The notes beneath the pieces are model-generated. The model saw nothing but the letters and a program-made list of their open reading frames with translations, made no database searches and had not been told where the DNA came from. The position numbers were made by a program, and so were the translations under genes. This document shows positions 11,603-22,136 of a stretch of 64,000 bases of DNA, piece after piece (positions within the stretch are counted from its first letter, which is position 1; each line of letters opens with the position of its first letter). Location of the stretch: assembly GCA_030770425.1 (NCBI GenBank), contig JASJFT010000024.1, positions 186,001-250,000 on the forward strand. Reading direction: 5' to 3'. The stretch is from Darksidea phi. Its lineage: Eukaryota > Ascomycota > Dothideomycetes > Pleosporales > Lentitheciaceae.

Positions 11603-12197
11603 TGTAGTTATGGGAAGCGGAAAGAGATGAAAAGAGACGGGTACAGAAAGAGGTAAGACGCTTGATAGATTGGTGGAAAGGGTCGTTATATTGATCGCGT
11701 CGGGTTAGTAATGGTCGTGGCGACGGGAGATGTTGGTGGGGTTCCGATCGGAAAGATTTCGAAAGAGGAAACGGATAACAAATCTTGAGTGAGAAGACCA
11801 CGAACAGTCTCCCTCTTCTTAAATGTGAGACATCGACAATTGTCGCTAAGCAATTTCGGACCAACCGGTACTCCACTAGTACCGAAGTCCGAGCGTGACA
11901 TCGTCCTGCGAGGCGTACGCCTAAGCATAGTAGCCAACTCGTACGTATAGACTTGCATTTGTAAGGAAGTGACTTTTATGGGCTGAACCTTAAATACAGT
12001 TCGGCTTTCGTATGCATTATTTTGTCCGAAGCCGAAACTGTGACTCGAGCGCTTTCACAACGAAGAGCCTCAGGCTTTCCTTGGGACGAACGCGTTTTCA
12101 TTACGCCTTCATCTATTTAAGGGTTCATTCCGACTAGTCTACTGCTCGCTCTACTCCGGCATGTGGTGACTGCGCTTGCATATCAAACCCCGGCCCC
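11603..12197. other. intergenic, no gene seen
   Basis: Upstream region of the DUF1857 gene and downstream region of the OTCase gene, both on the minus strand. No supported gene. Confidence 0.4.
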
Positions 12198-13377
12198 TCA
12201 CGAAATCTTTCCCTTGTTTACGACGAATGCTTCTAGGACGGCTGAGCTACGTTAGTAATTGGAAAACTGGAGTTAGGGAACCAAACTCACAAATAGCAGC
12301 CCAGAGCCTGTTCTCCGCTTCTCTGAAGACTACCGATCGAGGACCGTGATAGACTTCGTCACTAACCTCCTCAGGGTGACGAGGAAGGCAGTGCATGAAA
12401 GCCCAATTTTCTTTCGCACCCCCCCGCTTAGCGAGCTCAGAGGTGATCTGGAAGCCTTGGAACGCTTCCAGCCTCTTCGCAGTCTCCTCTTCTTGACCCA
12501 TTGACACCCAAGTATCCGTCACTAAGATGTCTGCATCCTTGATGGCTTCCTCAGGTATTGTAGTCTCAAATAGCTTGCCGGCGTGCGGGGAAGTGCTTGC
12601 AGCTTGTTGTATTACACTTCGTATCTCTTGGGGAATCTCGTAGCCTTTCGGAGTCGCTACAGAGATGTCCACACCGAGTTTAGCCGCGCCGATGGCCAGG
12701 TCATACAGAACATTATTCGCATCGCCGACCCAAGCAATCTTCAGACCCTCTAGTCCTAGTGATGAGGTTGAGCTGGAAAGGTTAATCTCCGCTATCGTAA
12801 GGAAGTCGGCGATGGTTTGGAGAGGGTGATAGAGGTCTGAGAGAGCGTTGATAACGGGCACGGAGGAGTGCTTCGCGAGGTCTACCACATCCGAGTGGGG
12901 ACCCACTCGGGCAACGATGGCGGCGGTCATGCTGGAGAGGACGACGGAGGTATCGTACAGTGACTCGTTCACCTAGCAAGCAATAAGCCACGGCTTCACT
13001 ACAAGGCAGTTCACCCATACACCCAGTTGAATGTCATCCTTGCCCAAGAACATTGGACTACCGCCTAAGGCTGCCACCGCTCCCTCTGTTGATATCCTAG
13101 TGCGCGTGCTACGTTTGCTGAAGGTCATGGCCACCGTCCTGCCAGCCAACATTGCCCGCAAACTGTGCGGAATCTCGCGAGTGGGTTTGATAAGTGCCTT
13201 GTGTTGGTGGGCATTACGGACGAGAGTAGTGAGTTCGGCGGGTGTAAGGTCAGCTATTGAGAGTAGATGGCGCGGAGAAAACGGCGATGTGGGTGGGGAA
13301 GGTGAGGATGAATAATAGCGGTATTGAGAGCGAGATAAGCTTCGTAAAGCCGTTGTCGCTGGACGAAAGGCTGCCAT
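12198..13377 (-). CDS. argB: ornithine carbamoyltransferase, mitochondrial
   Basis: Three exons on the minus strand, 13377-13021, 12972-12291 and 12241-12198, give 360 aa, normal for fungal OTCase. The first 30 residues are Arg/Ser-rich and lack acidic residues, a typical mitochondrial transit peptide. SKRSTRT at residues 87-93 is the carbamoyl-phosphate site, and HCLPRH at about 313-318 carries the ornithine-site Cys. The last exon (44 nt) supplies the conserved end EAFVVNKGKIS. The enzyme makes citrulline from ornithine and carbamoyl phosphate in arginine synthesis, in the mitochondrial matrix. The final intron has CTAAC only about 9 nt before its AG (CTCAG); a GTAG even closer would break the frame. 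The gene is divergent from the DUF3712 gene. Gene symbol follows Aspergillus usage. Confidence 0.96.
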
Positions 13378-13686
13378 CTTACTCGAAGATATGGTCTAGA
13401 GTTTGACAAGAGCAATTGGCAATTTATACGGAACGCTATGTCCACAATGGAGTCACAACAAAATGGCATCAAAATCTGGGGTCCGTCCGGCATTCGTGAA
13501 TCTGGACTAGCGCATCTTGGCACACTGCCGCCCCGGTGGCGCCTCGATGACGCCTGCGTTAGCACCTCAACACCACACTATCTTCGCTCACTACCTATCG
13601 CCGCTTCCCTGGGGCTTCTTTCTGCCAACAAACACACATGACTTAGGCCCGGGACCCGCGCATTGTGGTCTCGAACAACCACCGCT
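13378..13686. promoter_or_regulatory. divergent promoter between OTCase and DUF3712 genes
   Basis: A 309-bp gap separates the two start codons, so both promoters must lie here or overlap. The stretch near 13447 (tggagtcac) is one base away from a Gcn4/CpcA-type TGASTCA site, which would suit an arginine-synthesis gene; with a mismatch this is weak. Confidence 0.35.
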
Positions 13687-16494
13687 ATGGAGACGCCCGA
13701 TGGCCCATGGGCCTCAACCCGCACGCCGAGCTCACGTCCAACTTCCCGGAAATCGGCCCGGTCGTCTCGTTCGGCTCGCTCGCATCGTTCTAGTAGGACA
13801 TCAGAAGTTACTCCGCTGCTGGCAAGGGAGGATAGAAGCGACAGTGAAGAATATGCAGAGCGGACGCCGGCAACCACGTCGTTGTTGCGATCATTAAGCG
13901 ATGGGTCCACATCGAGTGGCAAGAAACCATTTTGGAAGAAGAGATGGCCGAGCTTACTGGCGCTTTCCATATTATTCATCGCTGTGGCTTTCATATTGAT
14001 CGGGTTTCTGGCGACTGAAGGCGTGGAAGAGTATGCCATGCAGGCTGCGAACTTCAAGCCCACGAAGCTTTCATTGGACTCGCTGACCGATCATGGAGTA
14101 AAAATTCAAGTGGAAGGAGACTTTACGATGGATGCATCCAAGGTCAAGAAGCAGAGTGTGCGCAATCTTGGTCGCTTCGGGATGTGGATCGCAAGAGAAG
14201 TAGAAAGTGGGCCTACCAATGTCGAGGTTTATCTACCCGAATATGGCAACGTTCGGGTTGGAACGGCAAAAATTCCGGGTATCAAAGTCAACGTCCGCAA
14301 TGGACACACGACACACGTATCATTCTTCGCCCATCTGGAGCCAGGGTCATTTGACGGCATTCGTAACATCGCTCATGACTGGATGAAGGGGCACTTGGGT
14401 CAGATTCGCATCAAAGGCAAAGCTGACGTCCCTCTGAGATCTGGGATCATCCACCTTGGCTCGCAGACTGTGGAGGAATCTTTGGTATTTCAGGGTAAGT
14501 GCTATGCTGAGGACGTGGTTTTCCTGATCAACATGCTAACGGCCCCTCGCATTATAGGGCACAACCTTCCTACGCTCCCCCAGTACAACATTACAAGGCT
14601 CAATATCCGAGAAGCCAGGAATGGACACCGAGGCATGGGCGCCGATGTTTCCGTTATGGTGATGAATGATTTTCCTATCCAGCTCACAGTTCCTCCTATT
14701 GCTGTTGACGTACTGGTTGATGGTTGTCCGCTATCCGATAAGCAAAAGCACATCAAAGTTGGCACTGCCGAAACTGCTAGGTTGAACATTACGCCCAATA
14801 CTGACCTCGAAGTCAATGTCACCGGAAGAGTGGAGAAGCTGCCAGACTCGCTGATCGAAGTGTGCCCAGATTCCGCCAAGTCACCACTGGATGCTTTTCT
14901 GGGAGATTACATGCAAGGTCAAGATGCCACCATCTATATTAACTGCTGCACATTTCCAGACCCAGAAACGCCAAAGTGGGCGGAAGACCTCCTTCAAGAC
15001 ATCACTGTTCCAGTTCCATTCGCCGGACGTGATATGGGAAATCTCATCAAGAACTTCTCATTGGCCGACGTTCACTTCCATCTTCCTGAGCCTTTCGCCG
15101 ATCCAGGTACTCCCGCAGCATCACCGAAGATATCTGCCACTGTCAAAGTCGATATTAGCTTGCCACATGAGATGAACTTCCCTGTGGACGTCGACGGTGT
15201 CAAAGCCGATGCCATTATTTACTACAAGAAGGAAAAGCTTGGTAGACTTGACCTCAGCAAATGGCAAAAGGCAAACTCAACCAGGGTTGATGCGCACAAT
15301 GACGAGGGACCATCGCTGCTCGTTCAGTCCGACATCAAAAAGGCTCCAATCGAGATTCTTGACGACGACCTCTTCAGTGAAGTGGTGCAGGCCTTGATAT
15401 TCGGAAGCAAGCCAGTCATGATGGAGGTCAGGGCGAATGTCAGCGTCAAAGTGGACACGCCCATGGGTGACTTTGCGGTGCGAGAGATTCCCACAGAGGG
15501 AGTCGTCCCGGTCAAACGTTCGTGACCCAGTTCGTGACCCAACGAACCATTCCGATTGCAATTGCTAACGTAATTGGTTCAGCGATTGGAAGTGGCAAAG
15601 GTGACAAAAGCATCGGCTCCCTATCACCCAAAGTCGGTAACCTGTCCATTATCGATACATCACCCACATCCCTCACTCTACAAGTCCATGTGAATTTCAC
15701 CAACCCTACGAATTACTCAGCTACAGTTCCCTATTTTAACATCAATGTTCTCGTCAACGGTACTGTTCTTGGACAAGGTGTGGTGAACGACGCACTCGTA
15801 CATCCTGGAAACAACACTAATCTTGTCGTAAACATCGTCTGGGACCCTTTCACCAATAGCGGCGAAGAAGGCAAACTGGTTGGGAAAGAGCTACTCTCTC
15901 AGTACATTTCTGGTAAGTTTCATCATATCTGTTGTTGCGTCCGCTGATGCAAAAGGCTACAACACATCCTTTACCCTCCAAGCCCACAACGGCTCTGTCC
16001 CCGCCCAGCCAGCGCTTGGCGCCCTTCTTTCCAACTTCCCTATCACCCTCCCGGCACCCAGTCTTTCCGGGCCTAAAAAGCCTGATGATGGCGACGATGA
16101 CCCAGATGGCGATGATAAAGAACACGAACGGCCACACTTCATCCGCGAAGCTACAATGCACATCATCTCCTCCACCGCAATTTTCACCCTCGCCTCCCCT
16201 TTCAGCACCACAACGATGTATATCACCGAACTGAACGCCACCGCCTTTCATGAAGGCCACACCGCAGGCAAGATCATCTCCGATCTCCCCTTTGCGGTGC
16301 CGCCAGGTGTATCCCAGTCTCCGCCCCTCCCAGTAGACTGGAGCATTGGTAGCATAGGGTATGATGCGATCAAGAAGGCGCTTGGAGGGACACTGAAGTT
16401 GTCCACATATGCGGACGTAGGGGTTAGAGTTGGGCAATGGCGTCAGCAGATTTGGTTTCAAGGTGGGCAGATTGGGGCGCATGTAAGGCTGTAG
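13687..16494 (+). CDS. DUF3712 type II membrane protein (AsmA/LEA-like repeats)
   Basis: Four exons, 13687-14494, 14558-15517, 15583-15912 and 15956-16494, give 878 aa in phase. The N-terminal 80 residues are Ser/Arg-rich and cytosolic, with an acidic dileucine-type signal (EVTPLL, residues 40-45) as used for vacuolar sorting. One transmembrane helix lies at about 90-108 (LLALSILFIAVAFILIGF). The long C-terminal part contains repeated beta-rich LEA/DUF3712-type modules, e.g. TSLTLQVHVNFTNPTNYSATVPYFNINVLVN (read here in two pieces) and a similar earlier module. Family knowledge: fungal DUF3712 proteins are endomembrane or vacuolar, of unknown function. I chose the ATG at 13687 because the upstream in-frame codon is TTG. 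The first intron is a multiple of three with no stop, so retention would add 21 residues. Confidence 0.85.
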
Positions 16495-16992
16495 GATAGA
16501 GATGTTGTCCTTAAGATGTGGTAGGTATCGTGTATGGTATACAGTTAAGGTTGTTGCGTTGCAGGGTGGAGTTCTGGTATAAGCGTTCATTCACCCTCAT
16601 CGTATCTATTGATATCTATTCTTGCTACTCTGGCCTGCATACCGTTCTCAATTGTCGTGTATGGATTGTGCTCGTACTGAGTAGGCGGATTTGCCGAAGG
16701 GGCTCATGGCTGGCCTGGTTGGATCATGTGAAGCAAGGGGACAGAGTGACGATCTCGACGGTAAATCTTTTCATAACGGTATCTAACTTTGAAACTGGAC
16801 AGAGATGCTGCTCACTATATGAATATTTCAAGTTCTGGATGCCGATCAGGAACATTGGGCTACAGTACATGCACGTGCCACTCTAACCGCATACGGAATG
16901 CTAAGATGGCGACACGGGTTCGTTCGAGATTCCAGACCGACACCTCCAACCCCGCCTCACGTTGAATTCTTGGGAAGTACTAGATCGTCAGC
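16495..16992. other. intergenic, no gene seen
   Basis: 3' flank of the DUF3712 gene and 5' flank of the p24 gene; nothing else supported. Confidence 0.4.
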
Positions 16993-17808
16993 ATGTGGAG
17001 ACCGACTCTCTTCCTTGCCGCCGTGCTAGCGGTGCCCTCGCAGGCGTTGCACTTCTTTATCGATGGCGCGACACAAAAGTGCTTCTTTGAAGAGCTGCCA
17101 AAAGACACGCTGGTAGTCGGTATGGATACAATTTACACCACTTACTAGTAGAAACAAAGGAAATTCAGAACGGAGGATATTGTCATAGAAGCAACGGCTA
17201 ATCGCTCCGCCCAGGCCATTACGATGCGAAAATCTGGGATGATGCCACGAAAGACTACATCACGAAACCCGATACCGGCGTCTTCATAACCGTGGAAGAG
17301 ACCTTTGACAACAACCACCGCGTCGTCGCCCAGCGCGGTTCTAATAGTGGCCGCTTCACCTTCTCCGCTGCCGAAAGCGGCGAGCACCGGCTCTGCGTTA
17401 CGCCCCAGAATGTACAATCGGGTGGCTGGTTAAGTGGGAGTGGAATTCATGGAACTGTGAAGTTCACGCTGGATATGGCAATTGGAGAAACGAGCAAGAT
17501 TGAGAGCACGGACAAGGGCAAGATTGATGATATTGTACAGAGGGTTAGGGATTTGAATAAGAGGATGCAGGATATTCGGAGAGAGCAGGTTTTCCAGAGA
17601 GTAGGCTTCTCTCCTCAGACAATATATATCTAGGGATCCATGGCTAACGAGCGTGCAGGAGCGCGAAGCCGAATTCCGCGATCAGTCTGAAAGCACAAAT
17701 TCCCGCGTCGTCCGCTGGACACTGATCCAGCTCGCCGTCCTTGGGGTTACCTGCGCGTGGCAGCTGTCGCACCTGCGAGCCTTCTTCATCAAGCAGAAGC
17801 TTACCTAG
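16993..17808 (+). CDS. p24 / emp24 family cargo receptor, alpha type (Erp1-like)
   Basis: Three exons, 16993-17119, 17215-17600 and 17659-17808, give 220 aa, the family length. A signal peptide ([18 protein letters not shown]) precedes the GOLD domain, which starts [17 protein letters not shown]; its second Cys is in [10 protein letters not shown] coiled coil follows (residues about 130-170, [20 protein letters not shown]), then a transmembrane helix ([17 protein letters not shown]) and a short cytosolic tail [12 protein letters not shown]. The FF pair is a COPII-binding signal and KQKLT fits the KxKxx COPI retrieval motif. p24 proteins cycle between ER and Golgi and select cargo such as GPI-anchored proteins. 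Assignment to the alpha (Erp1/TMED9) branch rests on the HLRAFF tail. Confidence 0.92.
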
Positions 17809-19579
17809 GACGTTGTTTCCAAAAACGCGGATGAGTACGGTTCCAAGCGGGCGTGTCGATTTAGAGGGACGCGGCGATACCATACTAGGGCGCCCATACG
17901 GATAAAGTGCTTTGGGTGCATTGGTGAGGTGTACTATTGTAGGATCAGACGTTCTAATACAGTCTCAATTAGCGTATATCATAAAACTAAGCGCGTTGCT
18001 GTTCTAGATGGGGCCTTGATGTGCGTTATGGTGTAGTGAGAATAACCGGGGCGATATCCAGTCGTAATGGCGTACGGAAGCTGAGCTGGCAATGGTCGGC
18101 ATGAGAGCTTAACTCCGTCGGTACTATACAAACCTCATCGCTGAATTTGCACAGAACATGAGAATCTGGCCAAGATCGAAGCCATCGTCAAGCCCCACGT
18201 TGCATCTAATATAATCACACGCCTTCCAGAGCCCCGTTTCCCATCTACGGACATATGGCCGCCTGGCGCTCTGACTCTTCTGTCCTTCTATCGCACCACC
18301 TTGGAGTAGCAAGCTCTGGGAGAGCAGCGTTGAGCACACCTATGTCTTGTAACTGATACGCTGGTCGTCCGCCATAGGAGAGGGATGTAGTTATTGTGTT
18401 AAGAGTTACTGCTAGCATACTATAGCCAATAGAGGCTTCGGGATCCACGCTGACAACAACGTCGGATGGCGATCATCACGGGCCGTAGATCTCGTGTATA
18501 CAAGAGATAAGGTCCTAGTATGCTCGCTGGTTGCACAAAGTAGTTGTCGGGAAGGAGGGTAGAGTAGAGCGGAGCATAGCAGACGCTATCCCAAAGCAAG
18601 TGCACATAGGCCGATAGTTGCATAGGCTGTTTTAATGAAGGACAGGTAGAACGACAGCAGAGACGAGCTTCCAGTGCTGCTGTGAGCCCAGTTCTCTTCC
18701 TTGTGGAAAGTTTATCCCCTAGCTGCACGCGTTCCCAATACCACCACATCTTCTTCTTCAAGTTTTCAGCAACAGCCAGAGTACTCAATGGAAAAGTTAT
18801 AAAGGATCCCGTCAGCTAGATCTTGCGTAATACTAGTGGCACGAAAACATTGCACCCGGTATAGTGCTACATGCTGGCGCCAGCGGGTCGCAGCTTCTTC
18901 CTCAAGGGTTCAGTAATACCACATCACGGCTCCAACCCCTCCACTTTTCTTACCTACTAAAAGCTAAGATAAAGCAACCATGCTTTGTTCGTGTGGTAGA
19001 GTGCTTCCAACGTATTAAAGTGATACAGACAAGAGACGGCTCTCGGGTTGTCCACTTTCCTACGACAAGCAGAATCTTCCCCTAGATAGCCTTGGTCGAC
19101 CTCACACTAGTTGGAAAAGTTTACGGATAGGTGAGTTAATTTGTTTTTGGAGATATAGCATTTGTTTCGGCCGCATTCCACATCATCAATATCACTTAGA
19201 GCGCGCTTCTTTAACCTGAATACGTCAGCGCTAGCCTAATACATGTTCGTAGCATTCGCACAATTATAAAACCGTTTGCGGCGTGACCATGACTTTGGCT
19301 CAACGAAATGGTGTTAGGTGTCCAGATGCCGAGACGTCTGAATGCGTAATTCCTTTGAAGTGCCCAGGGCAGGGACCTCCACATGTAAATTTTGTTTGGA
19401 GTACAGCGCGATTCTCCTTTATTTGTCTAGCCTCCATTAGAACAGCAAGCACAAGATATAAATGCAGCCTTCAACGCACCACTTCCGAACGCCTACTTCC
19501 CACCCTACATTTACCACACGACTTTTTTGGAATACACAAAATTACTTCCATCTTACCTTAGATTTCAAACCATCTCACT
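17809..19579. other. gene-poor region, decayed sequence
   Basis: No gene model is supported. On the minus strand, 18450-18130 contains short membrane-protein-like or enzyme-like fragments (SIGYSMLAVTLNTITTSL; DYIRCNVGLDDGFDLGQIL) in different frames, which may be remains of an old gene but were not identified. Confidence 0.4.
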
Positions 19580-19892
19580 ATGTCATCCGAACTACCCACG
19601 GCCCTTGAGGTGGTCCAAGAGTATTTCGGCGCGACGGACATTAGGGAAATCTTGGAGATTTGGGACGCTAGAAAGAAATTGCGTAAACCCTATATAAAAT
19701 TATCAGATCTAACATGTGACACAAGCCTTTTCCCATGAAAGCCCCTTAGAGACGCCAATTCCTACACCGGCTGAGATTGCTGCCACTAGGGACGGATCTT
19801 TGGTAGATGAAATGGGCAGCATGAAGGCTATCCGGTTATGGCGTGTAGGACCCTACATGGTGAAGGTAGGGTGTCCCATAGAAGTGCTCCAG
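19580..19892 (+). pseudogene. truncated phosphotransferase/kinase-like gene (5' end only)
   Basis: Two exons remain, 19580-19682 and 19726-19892, joined by a 43-nt intron to 90 codons. The reading starts MSSELPTALEVVQEYFG and reaches MKAIRLWRVGPYMVKVGCPI before a good splice donor (CAG/GTAAGA). The VGPYMVKVG segment resembles the first ATP-binding strands of the fungal aminoglycoside-phosphotransferase-like kinase family. Nothing downstream continues the domain. Thirteen bases after the donor a dispersed repeat begins (19905) and AT-rich RIP-type sequence follows. The gene was therefore cut by insertion into its second intron. The family call is moderate. Confidence 0.6.
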
Positions 19893-19904
19893 GTAAGACA
19901 AACC

Positions 19905-20011
19905 TGGTTTGGATTTACATAGTGGGAGTCTGTTTGTAAGGTCCGCACGAAACATAGTAGGAGCTGTACATAGTAGAGGTACTATACCTATACCTTATAT
20001 ACGATAATAAA
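19905..20011 (-). repeat. dispersed repeat, copy A (RIP-mutated)
   Basis: From tggtttggattt to acgataataaag this matches the reverse complement of copy B (53720-53829) along about 105 bp. Most differences are C-to-T or G-to-A in copy A, e.g. cacagtagg in B is catagtagg in A and gctatacccacacc is actatacctatacc. CA-to-TA changes are typical of RIP. This end adjoins the AT-rich block that truncates the kinase-like gene. Confidence 0.85.
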
Positions 20012-20640
20012 GCTGTAGAGCTATATATAGTAAACTGAAAAGGTGATATTTCGAATATTAAGGCGACGAGTAATATTATATACTACCGCCGATAGTATAA
20101 AAATTTACCTACGATAATACTAGTATCCTACTTACTATATCTATCTCTTATCCTCAGCTAGCTTTCTTATATATTAGATCTTCGCTAACGACTGTTTATC
20201 CAGTTCTTTAGTAGGATAGTAAACTAGACTATAATAGTCTTCTTAATAGACTATTAAATAAGTAAATACCTACTATAGAAGATAGAGCTAGTATTTATAG
20301 TAGTTATAATACGAACGATAGTATAGAGTCGAAGGACGACGGGGATACCTAGCTAAGGAAGCTTATTATTATTATTATTACTCGTACTAAAATATATTAT
20401 TAGTTAAGTAGTACGAGGGTCTAAAGGGCTAGGTACAAGTATCTACTTTTCTCCTAATTAAGCCTTACTAATAACGGAGACTACGAAGATTAAGGAGGGT
20501 TAAGATTATACTTACGTAGAGGATCCGGTATCATTAGCGTATTTAACTATTTATTAGTAAATTAGGGACTATTATTATCGCGTAGTTACTGCCTATACTA
20601 TTACGTAAGATGTCGAAATATTGAAACATAGTAAGGTGAT
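20012..20640. mobile_element. AT-rich RIP-degraded block, probable dead transposon
   Basis: The sequence is dominated by TA steps (tatata, tagta, ctata) with many stops in all frames, in sharp contrast to the flanks. It continues directly from the repeat copy at 19905-20011. No protein can be read. This is what RIP does to repeated elements in Pezizomycotina; the original element type cannot be told. Confidence 0.65.
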
Positions 20641-21480
20641 TAGAATCACGAAAAACACAGCCAGCCCAGGAGCTAACATGACGTCATGCCGGGTAGCGGC
20701 CAAGCTCTTGGGGGAGGGGGCTCCAGGTAAGATATACCTTTTAGTGTTTTGTGGTCTCCTAGTCTGACCTTCTATCAGGGAGCCGAGAATCTCATTTATC
20801 TAGAGGGGAACTCAAGCGTGCGAACTCCCAAGGTGTACGCAGCCTTCGCAACCCAGCTCTGGGCGCATCAAGCTCGAACACGCCATCATCAACTGAAAAC
20901 AAGTTGAATCCTTCTACTCGTCATCGTCATCAAATACACTACCATATCGCCCCACTGCACTTTCCCAGCAGATCTCGAAGTCATGACGACGGAAGAAGGC
21001 AAAAATTTCAAGGCCTAGAAACCTCCTCATCTTTCGAAGCGGCAAAATAAAGTGGTATCATAACCGCGAGGCGGAGAACCGTATCGAATGAATAACGAGC
21101 GGAAAGTGCACATTGGCGGGGAAGGCTGCGATGTGTCTATTGAGTGGCTATGGAGTTGATTTCTCAACTGTTGCTGGGTTCGCAATTGAATCCGAAGCGT
21201 GGCCCCCGCAGCTACTGTGTTGTATCTATGGTCATATTGCTCCAGGATATGCACATAATCGGCTATCCGACGGGTGCGAAGCGCAGAAGAGGTGGAGGTT
21301 ATTCTTTATGCCTGCACTTTTAGGCCTGAAGAACGGTGCATCTAGCATGCCAATCGCGCTTGCTGTGTTCCAAGAGTCTCCGAAAGCAAGCGGCATGAAT
21401 GTTGAGATGATTCTGATGAGATCAAGTATTTGGCATGTGAGATGCAATGGGAGACTGTTATCTACACTGTGGAGTAATTG
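20641..21480. other. intergenic within the repeat island
   Basis: More balanced base composition returns here but no gene is supported. Open frames are short, overlap on both strands and lack domains. Confidence 0.35.
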
Positions 21481-21483
21481 TCT

Positions 21484-21572
21484 CATCCTTGATAGGGATA
21501 AATCACCGTTTTTTGCCCTCATCGTTGATCGGGCTAAATCACCATTTTTGGCCTTATCTTTGATGGGGGCAG
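21484..21572 (+). repeat. imperfect two-copy direct repeat
   Basis: Two related copies of about 35-40 bases occur in tandem: the first contains gataaatcaccgttttttgc and the second ctaaatcaccatttttggcc, each followed by a variant of ctcatcgttgatcggg or ttatctttgatggggg. They lie at the edge of another AT-rich block (21577-21720). Confidence 0.6.
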
Positions 21573-21729
21573 AATAAAAAATAAGAATGGGTTTAATATT
21601 TTATAGCTTTTGTTAAATTTATTAGCATCAAAATGCCCAAAAAGTTGAAAAATATGATAATTAAAATTTGCTCTATTCTCTATTTAAACTATACTATATA
21701 TAATACTCGGTCCCCCCTTCCTCTTTCCC

Positions 21730-22136
21730 TCGAGCTTAGTAGCTAGTTTATATCGAGCTCAGTAGCTGGCTGAGGTAGAGCTTAGTAGCTGGGTCGTTGG
21801 GTAGTATTAAGGGCGCGCGAGTGTTCGCGGGTATTCACATGCTAGTACGTGAAATCTTCTACGTCATATACTCAACAACCTCAATACTTTATACTTACCC
21901 TCTCGCTCCTCCTTCGCAGTAATATAATAAGAACTATATAGTTTATACGACTAAGGTACCCTCCTAAGCTCCATATAGGCTAGCCACTAAGCTCAATATA
22001 GGCCAGCCGCTGAGCTCTACAAAAGCCAGCTACTAAGCTCTGCATTAGCCAGCTACTGAGTTCTGCATCAGCCAGCTACTGAGCTCTGCATCAGCCAGCC
22101 ACTGAGCTCGATATAGGTTAGCTGCTGAGCCTGATA
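21730..22136. repeat. 23-bp satellite in inverted arrangement
   Basis: About seven to eight head-to-tail copies of a roughly 23-bp unit (gccagctactgagctctgcat and variants) fill 21965-22136. About three copies of the reverse complement (gagctcagtagctggct; gagcttagtagctggg) lie at 21730-21800. The arms are separated by about 165 bp with a GC-rich core near 21808-21830. Unit variants differ mainly by C/T and G/A changes. Confidence 0.85.

Noticed and set aside
7742..17808. Secondary-metabolite gene cluster (SDR plus AtaL-like protein)
   Set aside because: No synthase, cyclase, P450 or transporter accompanies them, and the neighbours are housekeeping genes.
21965..22136. Regular repeats that might be a CRISPR array
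   Set aside because: Units are contiguous without unique spacers, imperfect, and the genome is eukaryotic; it is a satellite.
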